NCBI GenBank assembly: GCA_023229825.1
Contig: JALNYN010000003.1
Coordinates: 1-64,000 of the forward strand
Length of the DNA stretch: 64,000 bases
DNA from: Minisyncoccota bacterium
Lineage (GTDB): Bacteria > Patescibacteriota > Minisyncoccia > Phycocordibacterales > CAIJYI01
Direction: 5' to 3'
How positions within the stretch are numbered: position 1 is the first letter of the stretch; every line of letters begins with the position of its first letter. Shown piece by piece: positions 7,800 to 16,195 of the stretch. The notes beneath the pieces were generated by a model that saw only the letters and a program-made list of their open reading frames with translations, was not told the DNA's origin and did not search any database. Position numbers and translations under genes: made by a program.

Positions 7800-8303
7800 A
7801 TGCCCTCGATCCATATTTCAAAAGAATTAAACGCCGGTGCGTATTTCCTGACTTTTACCGTCAAAAAGTGGTACCATATTTTTGATCGTCACAATCGCTG
7901 GAATATTATTGCCGATTCGCTTCAGTTTTGTCGCGAACATAAGGATCTCAAAATACATGGTTTTGTGTTGATGTTGAATCATATTCACATAATTGCGGAG
8001 TCGCCGAATATCTCCGATTTTGTTCGAGATTTTAAAAGGCATACCTCCCGTGAAATTCATAAAAATATTCTTGCTACCGAGCCGATGATTGAAAAGCTGT
8101 TTATTGGTTCGGATGGAAAATTTGCGATATGGCAGGATACGAATATGCCGATATTTCTGGAATCGGAAAATGTTTTTTTGCAGAAGCTGAACTACGTTCA
8201 TGAAAATCCTGTACGGAAAAATTATGTCGCTTATGCCGAATATTGGTATTGGTCGTCAGCAAACGAAGAATGCGAGTTGAAACCGGATGATGTGAATGAA
8301 TAG
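7800..8303 (+). CDS. REP-associated tyrosine transposase (RAYT)
   Basis: A Y1/HUH single-strand transposase of the IS200-like REP-associated class, thought to mobilise REP palindromes. The HUH metal motif is LNHIHIIAES (H61, H63). The catalytic Tyr lies in LNYVHENPVRKNYV (Y132), followed by the diagnostic WYWSSA. The 167 aa are full length for the class. A REP palindrome lies on each side (7731 and 8322), the classical genomic context for RAYT genes. TATAGT ends shortly before the ATG, so it is probably leaderless. It interrupts the tandem membrane-protein cassettes. Confidence 0.93.
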   Translation: MPSIHISKELNAGAYFLTFTVKKWYHIFDRHNRWNIIADSLQFCREHKDLKIHGFVLMLNHIHIIAESPNISDFVRDFKRHTSREIHKNILATEPMIEKLFIGSDGKFAIWQDTNMPIFLESENVFLQKLNYVHENPVRKNYVAYAEYWYWSSANEECELKPDDVNE

Positions 8304-8321
8304 AGTCCGGTGTTCTGTCCC

Positions 8322-8358
8322 AATGTTTCGAACGGGGGTACAACCCCCGTCCGGCGAT
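8322..8358. repeat. REP palindrome (family A)
   Basis: ATGTTTCGAACGGGGGT then the complementary arm and CCGGCGATG, just after the RAYT stop. It begins the cassette of copy 2. Confidence 0.8.
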
Positions 8359-8436
8359 GCACGACGCAATTTGCTTTTTGTTTTGTCTCGTGATATTAAT
8401 GAGTTGGTTTTGTTCATTAACTTTGGGAGAATGAAA

Positions 8437-8832
8437 ATGAATTTTGTTGTTTCTTTGGTACACTTTATCGGTTGGGTTATTTTGGCTATCACGTTGTTTT
8501 ATATTATCTTTTCGCTGGTTTTCACTGTTTATGCCTACCTTTTCATTCGGCGAACAGATGATTTTAAAAATTGTCTTGATGATGTGTGGAGTTGGCGACG
8601 GTTTGCCTGTTATGTCGGCTTCGTTAATTTATGGATCTACGCAGGGCTTGTTTATGAATTAATAAGGAGGAAATTACGGATCAGATATTTTTTGAAAATA
8701 GGATATTCTATAAGCCAGATAGAACAACGGTTTGACTATCGCTGCGTTGAAGTTCTGAAAAGCGATATATTTGAGGTTTACCCGATTTCTGTAATTCTTG
8801 GTTACGTAATTCGCGATAAATTTTATGGATAA
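8437..8832 (+). CDS. Paralogous small membrane protein, copy 2
   Basis: 131 aa starting MNFVVSLVHFIGW, nearly the same N-terminus as copies 3 and 4. Two hydrophobic spans (about 5-35 and 58-75) precede a basic C-terminal part (IRRKLRIRYFLKIGYSISQIEQRF) that again looks HTH-like. Start at 8437 because GGGAG is 7 nt away; the ATG at 8431 is too close to the SD. The upstream leader (TTGGTTTTGTTC ... GAGAATGAA) is conserved in copies 3 and 4, as is the downstream terminator, so the duplicated unit includes regulation. Function unknown. Confidence 0.75.
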   Translation: MNFVVSLVHFIGWVILAITLFYIIFSLVFTVYAYLFIRRTDDFKNCLDDVWSWRRFACYVGFVNLWIYAGLVYELIRRKLRIRYFLKIGYSISQIEQRFDYRCVEVLKSDIFEVYPISVILGYVIRDKFYG

Positions 8833-8834
8833 CC

Positions 8835-8867
8835 AAAAAGCTCTCGCGCGATGCGAGGCTTTTTTAT
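8835..8867 (+). terminator. Cassette terminator 2
   Basis: AAAAAGCTCTCGC ... GCGAGGCTTTTTTA, homologous to cassette terminators 1, 3 and 4. Confidence 0.88.
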
Positions 8868-8882
8868 TTCGTCGTTGTTCGT

Positions 8883-8915
8883 GGCCGGACGAGGGTTGTA
8901 CCCTCGTCCGGCGAC
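8883..8915. repeat. REP palindrome (family A)
   Basis: GCCGGACGAGGGTTGTAC with the complementary arm and CCGGCGACGCAC. As at 8322, it lies directly upstream of a cassette leader. Confidence 0.8.
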
Positions 8916-8997
8916 GCACGGTGGAGCAATTTGTTTTTGCTTTTGTTTTATGGTATTAATTGTATGGTTTTGTTCCTAAACTTTTAGGAGAATGAAA

Positions 8998-9336
8998 ATG
9001 AGTTTTATCGTTTCTTTGGTGTATTTGATCAGCTGGGTTGTCACAATTTCGGCTTTGATCTATCTAGTGATTTCGCTTGTTGTGAGTTTGTACGCCGGCT
9101 TTATTTTGTATAAAGAAGAGATTTTTGATTCTGTTGTTTTTTCTCGCGGAGAATATTCCGTTTTCATTGGTTTTCTTCTTTTCTGGTTGTGGCTCGCAGA
9201 ATTTTGCATTATTCAATACGCGCTCTATCAGGGGCATTCTTGCGAAGAAATAGCTAAGGCCCGACACTTACGCATAGATATAGTTGAACAGGTTTCAAAA
9301 TGGCATTTTCTTTCTTCGTTCAAAGATCAACAATAA
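8998..9336 (+). CDS. Paralogous small membrane protein, copy 3
   Basis: 112 aa beginning MSFIVSLVYLISWV. Two hydrophobic spans, then a short C-terminal domain with GHSCEEIAKARHLRIDIVEQ, which fits a small helix-turn-helix. Start set at 8998: the leader AGGAGAATGAAAATG offers AGGAG at 7 nt from the second ATG. It is shorter than its paralogues and lacks the RWS motif, but keeps the GxSxxxIA-type helix. Same leader and terminator type as copies 2 and 4. Confidence 0.72.
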   Translation: MSFIVSLVYLISWVVTISALIYLVISLVVSLYAGFILYKEEIFDSVVFSRGEYSVFIGFLLFWLWLAEFCIIQYALYQGHSCEEIAKARHLRIDIVEQVSKWHFLSSFKDQQ

Positions 9337-9345
9337 TTCGCTTAT

Positions 9346-9377
9346 CAAAAGCTCTCGCACATTGCGAGAGCTTTTCT
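9346..9377 (+). terminator. Cassette terminator 3
   Basis: AAAAGCTCTCGCAC ... GCGAGAGCTTTTC hairpin. Confidence 0.9.
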
Positions 9378-9438
9378 TTTCAGAAATTTTATGGTATCAA
9401 GGTGAAGGGTGTTTGTTCCTTAACTTTTGGAGAATGAA

Positions 9439-9807
9439 ATGAATTTTATCGTTTCTTTGGCGCATTTTGTCGGCTGGGTCGTCGTTATATCTGCTTTCGT
9501 TTACTTTGTGGTTTTTGTTTCTGTTTCTTTATTCGCGCTTATTTTTCTTTATGAAAAAGAAAAGCAAAGATGTTCACGAATTTTTTATTTTTTCCAAGTG
9601 GGAATAAAATTCTGGATATGGATCATTGTTTCATTATCAAATGTTTTTGCGGTTGCATGGCTTCGCTTTTTAATTAAAAAAGGGTATTCGTTCGAACAGC
9701 TTGCCGACCATTTCATTTTTGATAATTTGACTGTTCACGAGCTGAAACGGTGGAGTAAAAAATCTTTTTCTCAATGCGGGTATTTTCCGCTGTCTCACAT
9801 ATTCTGA
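9439..9807 (+). CDS. Paralogous small membrane protein, copy 4
   Basis: 122 aa starting MNFIVSLAHFVGWV, with two spans (about 4-38 and 52-75) and the C-terminal pattern GYSFEQLADHFIFDNLTVHE then LKRWSKKSFSQCGY, shared with copy 1. The ATG at 9439 follows GGAG at normal distance; an in-frame TTG at 9427 overlaps the SD. It closes the tandem array of paralogues. All four carry a membrane anchor plus HTH-like tail, so a membrane-tethered regulator or a diversifying surface/immunity family is conceivable. Confidence 0.75.
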   Translation: MNFIVSLAHFVGWVVVISAFVYFVVFVSVSLFALIFLYEKEKQRCSRIFYFFQVGIKFWIWIIVSLSNVFAVAWLRFLIKKGYSFEQLADHFIFDNLTVHELKRWSKKSFSQCGYFPLSHIF

Positions 9808-9816
9808 TTGAATATC

Positions 9817-9850
9817 AAAAAGCTCTCGCATTACGCGAGAGCTTTTCTTT
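9817..9850 (+). terminator. Cassette terminator 4
   Basis: AAAAAGCTCTCGCATTACGC and complementary GAGAGCTTTTC arm. Confidence 0.9.
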
Positions 9851-9926
9851 TCTTCTTAGATCCGTTAATCCGTAAATCGTTCCGCCAGCGGGCGGATCCT
9901 CCCGCTGGAGGAAAATCTTTAATCCG

Positions 9927-11132
9927 TTAATCCTTCTTCGCCGGAGCGACCTTGTACGACAGCGCCATTTTTTGATCTTTGGGATCAAAGTGGGTGATCT
10001 TGAAGGTGTAGGTCTTTCCAAGTTCGAGCGAACTCTTGAGGTTTTCTTCCGTGCCGAATTCGGAAAGATGGACGAGTCCGGCGACGCCTTCCTCGATACT
10101 CGCGAGTGCTCCGTATTTATTGTATTTGATGATAACGCCTTTGACGTCATCGCCTTTCTTGTAGGTGTCTTTCGCATTGATCCACGGATTGGCGCGGAGG
10201 GCTTTGATGGAGAGGGAAATTTTTCCGCCTGCGATCTCGATGATCTTGGCTTTTACTTTGTCTCCAACCTTGAAGAGTTTGCGCGGATCTTCGACGAGGC
10301 CCCAATCGAGTTCGCTGATGTGAACCAGGCCTTCCAAACCTTCTTCGATCTTCACAAACACGCCGAAGTCGACGATGCCGGTGATCTCTCCTTCCACTTC
10401 ATTTCCGACGACGTATTTTTCAACAATAACAGCGCGCTCTTTCTGGTCGTTGCCTTTTTCGGTAAAGATGAGTTTTCCTTCTTTCGGAACGGCGGTGAGG
10501 ATGGAAACGGAAATTTTCTGTCCGATCAATCGTTTCAATTCTTCCATAATCTTCACTTTGTCGCCGTCTTCGACGCGGGGATAGTGCTCAGGTCCGAGCT
10601 GAGACGCGGGGAGGAATCCTTGCAAACCTTTCCAGTCGATGATAAGTCCGCCTTTGTTGGCTTCTTTCACCTGTACTTTGAGGATGGTTTTACTCTTCAA
10701 AAGATCTTCGGCTTCATTCCAGACGATCGCCTGATGCGCTTCTTTGAGAGAAAGTTCGACATATCCGTCTTCGTTCTCTCGTTCCAAAACCTTTGCGGTG
10801 ACGGTATCGCCGATGTTGATCTTGCGGATAATATCGCGGGTCATCATGAACTCGCGTCCGAAAATAATACCGGTGCCGAACGGCGCCAAGTCTACAAAAA
10901 GGGAAGTCTTCTCGATTCCGATAACGGGTCCGTCCACGATGTCTCCCATTTCGGGATATTTCGCGAGCTTCTCGGTATATTTCTCCATGATCTCCGAAAC
11001 GGTTTCCGGAGTGGCGAGCGTTAATTTTTCACTCGAACTTTGCGCTTTTTTCCCTTCGCTGGCGGGAACTACTTTTATTGCAATCTCTTCTGCTGCGTCC
11101 GCGGCAACCGCGGTAATTGTTTCATCTGCCAT
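9927..11132 (-). CDS. rpsA: 30S ribosomal protein bS1
   Basis: An RNA-binding protein that brings mRNA to the 30S subunit. The 401 residues hold four S1 (OB-fold) repeats, starting at about 64 (GDIVDGPVIGIEKTSLFVDL), 148, 242 (GNEVEGEITGIVDFGVFVKI) and 327 (GDDVKGVIIKYNKYGALASI). The third is the best match, with GLVHISEL. E. coli S1 has six repeats; four is usual in monoderm and reduced genomes. The N-terminal 60 residues are Ala/Glu/Lys-rich and probably disordered. The downstream gap to 9850 only holds short direct repeats (ATCCGTTAATCC). Confidence 0.93.
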   Translation of the reverse strand: MADETITAVAADAAEEIAIKVVPASEGKKAQSSSEKLTLATPETVSEIMEKYTEKLAKYPEMGDIVDGPVIGIEKTSLFVDLAPFGTGIIFGREFMMTRDIIRKINIGDTVTAKVLERENEDGYVELSLKEAHQAIVWNEAEDLLKSKTILKVQVKEANKGGLIIDWKGLQGFLPASQLGPEHYPRVEDGDKVKIMEELKRLIGQKISVSILTAVPKEGKLIFTEKGNDQKERAVIVEKYVVGNEVEGEITGIVDFGVFVKIEEGLEGLVHISELDWGLVEDPRKLFKVGDKVKAKIIEIAGGKISLSIKALRANPWINAKDTYKKGDDVKGVIIKYNKYGALASIEEGVAGLVHLSEFGTEENLKSSLELGKTYTFKITHFDPKDQKMALSYKVAPAKKD

Positions 11133-11321
11133 AAAATTTCAATGGTGTCTTCCGGGGCTCTCTTTTTCGCACGAACGAAACTGGTTCGTCCGGAAAAACA
11201 GGATTATTCCCGAAGGATGTATTAAAATATCGCAAAATTGCCAAAATTGACACGTGTGCGACAGTATCGATAAGTATACATTAATTTTGAAAATTGTACA
11301 GAGAATCTTCTCACGCCCGTC

Positions 11322-11402
11322 CGTCATTGCGGGCTTTGATCCGCAATCCATGTCGTCCATTGCTCGCCGTGGATTCCGGATCGTTGTCCGGAATGACGGA
11401 CT
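11322..11402. repeat. Two family B palindromes
   Basis: CGTCATTGCGGGCTTTGAT with its complement (11322-11352), then CGTGGATTCCGGATCG / GTCCGGAATGACG (11368-11402). Family B recurs at about a dozen sites in this window. The rest of the 352-bp gap upstream of rpsA shows no gene. Confidence 0.75.
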
Positions 11403-11414
11403 AAAATTCCGTAT

Positions 11415-11443
11415 TTGACATCAAAATTTGGCAATGGTATACT
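11415..11443 (+). promoter_or_regulatory. Promoter of gene 11486
   Basis: TTGACA, 17-nt spacer, TATACT: near-consensus. Confidence 0.8.
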
Positions 11444-11485
11444 TAAAGCAAGACAAAATTTGAACTTTCAAACTGGAGGTGCGTT

Positions 11486-11710
11486 ATGAACAATTTGTGC
11501 GCAATCACAGGGACTTGTGGGAAAGTAGACTATTTGCGCGAGAAAATTAAGCTCGCTCAAGCTCTCGAGAAACAGGATGAGCAAAGGTGTGAATTATGGC
11601 GAATTATGGGAGAAATTTCCAAACTTGCCAAGACAGAGCAATTCGATATCATCGGCCATTTAATGCCGCATGAGATTTCCGCTCTATGGAAATCAAATTG
11701 CGCAGGCTGA
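11486..11710 (+). CDS. Hypothetical protein (74 aa)
   Basis: Not recognised. SD GGAGGT precedes the ATG and a near-consensus promoter lies at 11415-11443. The product is a soluble, charged, helical protein (YLREKIKLAQALEKQDEQ ... RIMGEISKLAKTEQ) with four Cys, two of them near the N-terminus (LCAITGTCGK). After the stop, a weak hairpin (CCCGCT ... AGCGGG) at about 11744-11760 may terminate it. It belongs to the group of small SD-led accessory genes. Confidence 0.7.
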   Translation: MNNLCAITGTCGKVDYLREKIKLAQALEKQDEQRCELWRIMGEISKLAKTEQFDIIGHLMPHEISALWKSNCAG

Positions 11711-11799
11711 GTATCATGCCAAACGTATGACGAACCCGCTCCGCTTGAATAAGCGGGCGGGATGTTTCTATATGGCGCGCTAAAAATGCGTTTGTTATT

Positions 11800-11851
11800 G
11801 TCGTATTCGTATTCATTCGTATATTGGTACCCATTCGCATATTGGTATCTG
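11800..11851. repeat. Family C repeat (partial)
   Basis: GTATTCGTATTCATTCGTAT followed by two ATATTGGTA(C/T)C units. It shares blocks with the larger fold-backs at 46121-46236 and 50659-50764. Confidence 0.6.
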
Positions 11852-11891
11852 TATTTTGCAAAAGAAGCCCCAATTTGGTATACTATTCCTT

Positions 11892-12530
11892 ATGATAATC
11901 ACATATTACGGGGCGGATTTTATTAAGCTCCAGTTCGGCGACGTGGTCGTCGGGATCAATCCGATAAGCAAAGAATCAAAGTGGAAAAGCGGGCGTTTTG
12001 CCGCGGAGCTCGCGCTGGTTTCTTTGAATCAAAAGGATTTTTCGGGAACTGATTCACTCGCTTTCGGCGACAAAACCCCCTTCATCATCAACGGACCGGG
12101 CGAATACGAAGTCAACGGGATCGCGATCGCCGGTTTTTCATCAGGATCAAAATATGAGGGGGAAGAACGTTTCAATACCATCTATCTGATCAACCTTGAA
12201 GATATGAAGATCTGTCATTTGGGAGCGCTTTCCGATACCACTCTTGCTCCGGAAGCAAAAGCTCATTTGGAAGATATCGATGTGCTGTTCGTATCTGTCG
12301 GCGGTCCGGGACTCCTGACAGCCGAAGAGGCGTACAAAATTTGCGTCGACATCGGACCAAAAATTATTATTCCGATGATGTACGAAGAAGACGGCGGAAA
12401 ACCGCTTAAAGCATTTCTAAAAGAAGCCGGAGCGCCGGATGTAAAGCCCGTTGAAAAATTGACGCTGAAGAAAAAAGATCTGGAAGGAAAGGATGGAGAA
12501 GTGATAGTGCTCCAGTCGACGCTGGGATAA
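11892..12530 (+). CDS. Metallo-beta-lactamase-fold protein lacking the metal site
   Basis: The 212 aa follow the order of the UPF0173/YtkL-like MBL family: ITYYGADFIKLQFGDVVVGI, then FIINGPGEYEVNGIAI, ICHLGALSD, DVLFVSVGGPG and KIIIPMMYEE. The metal-binding loop expected as THxHxDH reads SLNQKDFS, and the later His of IPMHY is Met. Only the His of CHLG remains, so metal hydrolysis is unlikely and a structural or binding role is more probable. TATACT ends 7 nt before the ATG (leaderless). An upstream in-frame extension to 11856 would overlap the -10. Confidence 0.8.
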   Translation: MIITYYGADFIKLQFGDVVVGINPISKESKWKSGRFAAELALVSLNQKDFSGTDSLAFGDKTPFIINGPGEYEVNGIAIAGFSSGSKYEGEERFNTIYLINLEDMKICHLGALSDTTLAPEAKAHLEDIDVLFVSVGGPGLLTAEEAYKICVDIGPKIIIPMMYEEDGGKPLKAFLKEAGAPDVKPVEKLTLKKKDLEGKDGEVIVLQSTLG

Positions 12531-12725
12531 AACGAAGTAAAGTGAAAAAACGATACTGGCAGACAAAAAATTAAAAAGTAAAAATGAAAAAGGAAAATCG
12601 ACAATTAAAAAGGAAAAAATTATTACACAACTAAGTTTCGTTATCAATTTTTCATTTTACGTTGTCGTTTTTAGTTTTTCATTTTAAGTTTTTATTTTTT
12701 GTAAAGTGAGTGTTCTTTTTAATCC
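12531..12725. other. AT-rich intergenic region with inverted short repeats
   Basis: Holds AAAAAGTAAAAATGAAAAAG-like runs on the left and complementary TTTTTCATTTTA-like runs on the right, able to form a long weak hairpin. No gene visible. Confidence 0.4.
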
Positions 12726-13463
12726 ATGTTAAAATTTATCGAAAATTTAAGGTCCGCGCCGGATGAAACGAAAAAAACTTTCGCGACGGCTATTTCTGCG
12801 GTTCTGACGCTGATCATTGTCCTTTCCACCTACGCAATTTCCGATCCGCTTTTTGTGAAAGCCGAAAAAAAAGACGCACAATCGGCTGACGCGCTGCCTT
12901 CGCCGTTCGCGGTGCTGTCCTCGCAGATCGGCCACTCGTTCGCGGAACTGAAAAAAGATTTTTCATCGATCCCCATAAAACAGGTTATCGGCTCATTATC
13001 GACGAAAGGCACGAGTACTGAGACCGCAATTGCGCCAGCAAAAGCGAGCACTACGGTTGAGGTCGCGACGAGCACGAAGCCCGCGGCGGTAAAAGTTAGT
13101 TCTTCTACGCCTGCGGCCGCGACACTCGCGAAGCCACCGAAAGCGAAAGCGACGACAGAGGTCAAAACCAAACCAAAAGTATACGGTCCCGCGCCGATCC
13201 CGGGTTATAAAAAACCGGCCGCAACGACAGCAAGCGTTCTCACCATTGGAACGACCGCACCAACGCTTGATGACATCCCCAAATCGGAACCGCGTCCTGA
13301 AACCCCGCCGCCGACAGACATCCCGACCCCGAGCGTTCCTGATCCCGATCCGAGCATTCTGCCGCCCACCGCTCCCGAACCGCCCAAGCTGGACACATCG
13401 CCGCTTTATCAGACCACGCAATCGTTATGGCCAAAAACATTTACGAGCGGCAGCAGTAATTAG
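12726..13463 (+). CDS. Single-span protein with Ala/Pro/Thr-rich extracellular region
   Basis: Not recognised as a named family. A short cytoplasmic start (LRSAPDETKKTFATAISAVL) leads into one hydrophobic span ending near residue 40 (TLIIVLSTYAISDPLF). The remaining 200 residues are low complexity: Ala/Thr/Lys-rich (residues 95-160), then Pro-rich (PETPPPTDIPTPSVPDPDP). This architecture suits a membrane-anchored stalk or wall-spanning linker. No cysteine or enzymatic motif is seen. It lies upstream of gyrA with a family B repeat between them. Confidence 0.7.
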   Translation: MLKFIENLRSAPDETKKTFATAISAVLTLIIVLSTYAISDPLFVKAEKKDAQSADALPSPFAVLSSQIGHSFAELKKDFSSIPIKQVIGSLSTKGTSTETAIAPAKASTTVEVATSTKPAAVKVSSSTPAAATLAKPPKAKATTEVKTKPKVYGPAPIPGYKKPAATTASVLTIGTTAPTLDDIPKSEPRPETPPPTDIPTPSVPDPDPSILPPTAPEPPKLDTSPLYQTTQSLWPKTFTSGSSN

Positions 13464-13489
13464 GAACTGATTAAAGTCTTTTTAACAGA

Positions 13490-13521
13490 CGTGGATTCCG
13501 GGTCAAAGCCCGGAATGACGA
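13490..13521. repeat. Family B palindrome
   Basis: ACGTGGATTCCGGGTCAAAG followed by the CCCGGAATGACGA arm. Confidence 0.75.
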
Positions 13522-13579
13522 AGGGGAGGGTGATTTAGTTGTAATATATAAAATTAATCGTTAGTATCATTCATACGGT

Positions 13580-16051
13580 ATGCCAAAGAATAAAGACAAG
13601 GGAGAAATTGTTAAACAAGATTCGTTGCTCGACAGTACTATTCACAATGTGAATATCAGCTCCGAGATGAAAGAATCGTACATCGACTACGCGATGTCGG
13701 TCATTACCGAACGCGCCCTGCCCGATGTCCGCGACGGATTGAAACCGGTCCATCGCCGTATTCTTTTCGGCATGCACGAAATGGGTCTCGCCAATTCTTC
13801 CCGATTCAGAAAGTCCGCCGCTATCGTCGGAGATGTGCTCGGAAAATACCACCCGCACGGCGATTCTTCCGTGTACGAAGCCATGGTAAAAATGGCGCAG
13901 GAATTCAGCTATCGCTATCCGCTCGTGATGGGACAGGGAAACTTCGGATCGATCGACGGAGACTCGGCCGCAGCCATGAGGTATACCGAGGCGAAAATGT
14001 CGAAAGTTTCCACGCTGCTCTTGACCGACCTCGACAAAGAAACGGTTGACTGGAGCCCGAACTACGACGGTACGCGCAAAGAGCCGAAAGTTCTTCCCGC
14101 CGCCGTTCCCAACATTCTTCTCAATGGTACGCTCGGTATCGCCGTCGGAATGGCGACCTCCATCCCTCCGCATAATCTCGGCGAAGTCGTCAACGCAGCT
14201 ATCCATCTCATAGACAACAAAGACGCAACGACCGAAGACCTGATGGAATTCGTCAAAGGTCCCGATTTTCCGCTCGGCGGGCGCATATACGGAGGCAAAG
14301 ATATGCACCACACGTACGCATCCGGACGCGGCGGAATACTGTGCCGCGGCGAAGCGGAGATCGTGGAAACCAAAGGCGGAATGTTCCAGATCATCATCAC
14401 GTCCATTCCGTATCGCGTCAACAAAGCCGAGCTCATCATCCACATCGCCGATCTCGTGCATGAGAAAAAATTGGAAGGAGTAAAAGGGCTTCGCGATGAA
14501 TCCACGAAAGACATTCGCATCGCGATCGACCTCAAATCGGGCGTCGAACCGCAGAAAGTTCTCAACTATCTTTTCAAACACACCGAGCTGGAATCGACGT
14601 TCCACCTGAATTTGGTCGTGCTTGTTGAAGGCACGCCCCAAACCCTTTCGCTCAAATCCGTTCTCGCCGAATTCATCAAACACCGTAAAGAGGTCGTACG
14701 CCGCCGCACCGAATTCGAGCTCAAAAAAGCGCAGGCTCGCGAACACATTTTGATCGGTCTCAAAAAAGCGCTCGATCACATCGACGAGATCATCAAACTC
14801 ATAAAAGCATCGAAAGATACGCCGACCGCAAAAGAGAACTTGATGAAAAAATTCAAGTTCTCCGATCTGCAGGCGACCGCGATCTTGGAAATGAAACTCC
14901 AGAAGCTCGCCGGATTGGAAAGAAAGAAGATCGAGGACGAATTGAAAGCCATTCAAGCGCTCATCAAAGACCTGCTCGATATTCTCGGAAGCGTCAAGCG
15001 CATGATGAAGATCATCAAAGACGAAATGCTCGCCGTCGTAGAAAAATTCGGCGACGACCGCCGGACGAAGATCGTAAAAGGCGATCCGAAAACCATCACC
15101 GACGAAGACCTCGTGCCCGACGAAGAATCGATGCTGATCTTCACCAAAGGCGGATACGTCAAACGCACCAATCCCGATGAATACAAAAAACAGCACCGCG
15201 GCGGAGTGGGCGTCGTTGATCTCAATACCAAAGAAGAGGATTTCATCACGCATTTCCTCACCACGAACTCACACTCGGATCTCCTCTTCTTCAGCGACAA
15301 AGGCAAAGCCTACCAGATGAAAATGTACGAAATGCCGGAAGGGAAGCGCGCCACACGCGGAAAGTCCATCATGAATTATCTCGCGCTCACGCAGGGCGAG
15401 AACGTCAATTCCATTCTCGCGATGCCGAAAGATTCCAAAGACAAGGAACGCTCCATCGTCATGATCACGAAGAACGGAGTGGTCAAAAAACTTTCCGCCG
15501 ACAGTTTCAAAGACGTGCGCAGAAGCGGCTTGATCGCCATCAAACTCGAAGAAGGCGACGAACTCCTCGCAACATTGTTTGCCGAAAAAGGCGATGACGT
15601 TGTTTTGGTCACCGCGAACGGCCAGTCTGTGCGATTCAAAGAAAGCGATGCCCGAGAAATGGGACGAACCGCCATGGGAGTGAAAGCCATCACCTTAAAA
15701 AAAGGCGACACCCTCGTCTGTGCCGACATCGTCAAAAAAAGTTTTGAAAACCCAACGCTTTTGGTGGTCAGCACGAACGGCTACGGAAAACAAACCAAAA
15801 TGAAAGAATACAAGATCCAGAAACGAGGCGGCAGCGGAATAAAATGCATGGACGTAACCAAAAAAACCGGCGCCCTGATCAGCGCAAAAGTAGTTTCCGG
15901 CAAAGAAGAGGAAGTCATCGTCATCTCAAAAAATAGCCAGGTCATAAGAACGGATATCAAATCCGTGCCGAGTCTCGGAAGACAGACGCAAGGAGTGAGG
16001 ATAATGAAGTTGAGGGAAGGAGATTCAATCGCTAGCTTAGTGTGCTTATAG
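13580..16051 (+). CDS. gyrA: DNA gyrase subunit A
   Basis: The type II topoisomerase subunit that cuts and rejoins DNA. The active-site Tyr is Y135 in AAMRYTEAKMS. The quinolone-pocket region reads GKYHPHGDSSVYEAM, with Ser at the usual resistance position and Glu at the second one. A winged-helix/tower core is followed by a C-terminal six-bladed beta-pinwheel (LIFTKGGYVKR, IVMITKNGVVKK, VVLVTANGQSVRF and similar blades). The GyrA box is degenerate (KQHRGGVG), which may weaken DNA wrapping. 823 aa is normal. Codon use is GC-richer than in the CRISPR region. Confidence 0.96.
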   Translation: MPKNKDKGEIVKQDSLLDSTIHNVNISSEMKESYIDYAMSVITERALPDVRDGLKPVHRRILFGMHEMGLANSSRFRKSAAIVGDVLGKYHPHGDSSVYEAMVKMAQEFSYRYPLVMGQGNFGSIDGDSAAAMRYTEAKMSKVSTLLLTDLDKETVDWSPNYDGTRKEPKVLPAAVPNILLNGTLGIAVGMATSIPPHNLGEVVNAAIHLIDNKDATTEDLMEFVKGPDFPLGGRIYGGKDMHHTYASGRGGILCRGEAEIVETKGGMFQIIITSIPYRVNKAELIIHIADLVHEKKLEGVKGLRDESTKDIRIAIDLKSGVEPQKVLNYLFKHTELESTFHLNLVVLVEGTPQTLSLKSVLAEFIKHRKEVVRRRTEFELKKAQAREHILIGLKKALDHIDEIIKLIKASKDTPTAKENLMKKFKFSDLQATAILEMKLQKLAGLERKKIEDELKAIQALIKDLLDILGSVKRMMKIIKDEMLAVVEKFGDDRRTKIVKGDPKTITDEDLVPDEESMLIFTKGGYVKRTNPDEYKKQHRGGVGVVDLNTKEEDFITHFLTTNSHSDLLFFSDKGKAYQMKMYEMPEGKRATRGKSIMNYLALTQGENVNSILAMPKDSKDKERSIVMITKNGVVKKLSADSFKDVRRSGLIAIKLEEGDELLATLFAEKGDDVVLVTANGQSVRFKESDAREMGRTAMGVKAITLKKGDTLVCADIVKKSFENPTLLVVSTNGYGKQTKMKEYKIQKRGGSGIKCMDVTKKTGALISAKVVSGKEEEVIVISKNSQVIRTDIKSVPSLGRQTQGVRIMKLREGDSIASLVCL

Positions 16052-16083
16052 GGGCGAGCCGTCTTTTTGGCGATCTTCAATTT

Positions 16084-16146
16084 AATTTTTAAAAAAAGTT
16101 GCGGAGCAGTACATTTGTACAGCCCCGCAACTTTTTTTAAAAATTA
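16084..16146. terminator. Strong terminator after gyrA
   Basis: Long stem: AATTTTTAAAAAAAGTTGCG on the left, GCAACTTTTTTTAAAAATT on the right, with an inner TGTAC-based stem. Confidence 0.9.
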
Positions 16147-16195
16147 GATCGAATCTCATCCAAAAATCCCGCCTCGCGTGCTGATTTAAAGCAAT

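Noticed and set aside
9972..11024. 350-codon open frame antisense to rpsA
   Set aside because: Phe/Asp-rich composition mirrors the Lys/Glu/Val codons of the four S1 repeats; no motif of its own.
13571..15253. 560-codon open frame antisense to gyrA
   Set aside because: gyrA is unmistakable on the plus strand. The antisense frame is a shadow of its codon bias, with no family motif or RBS.
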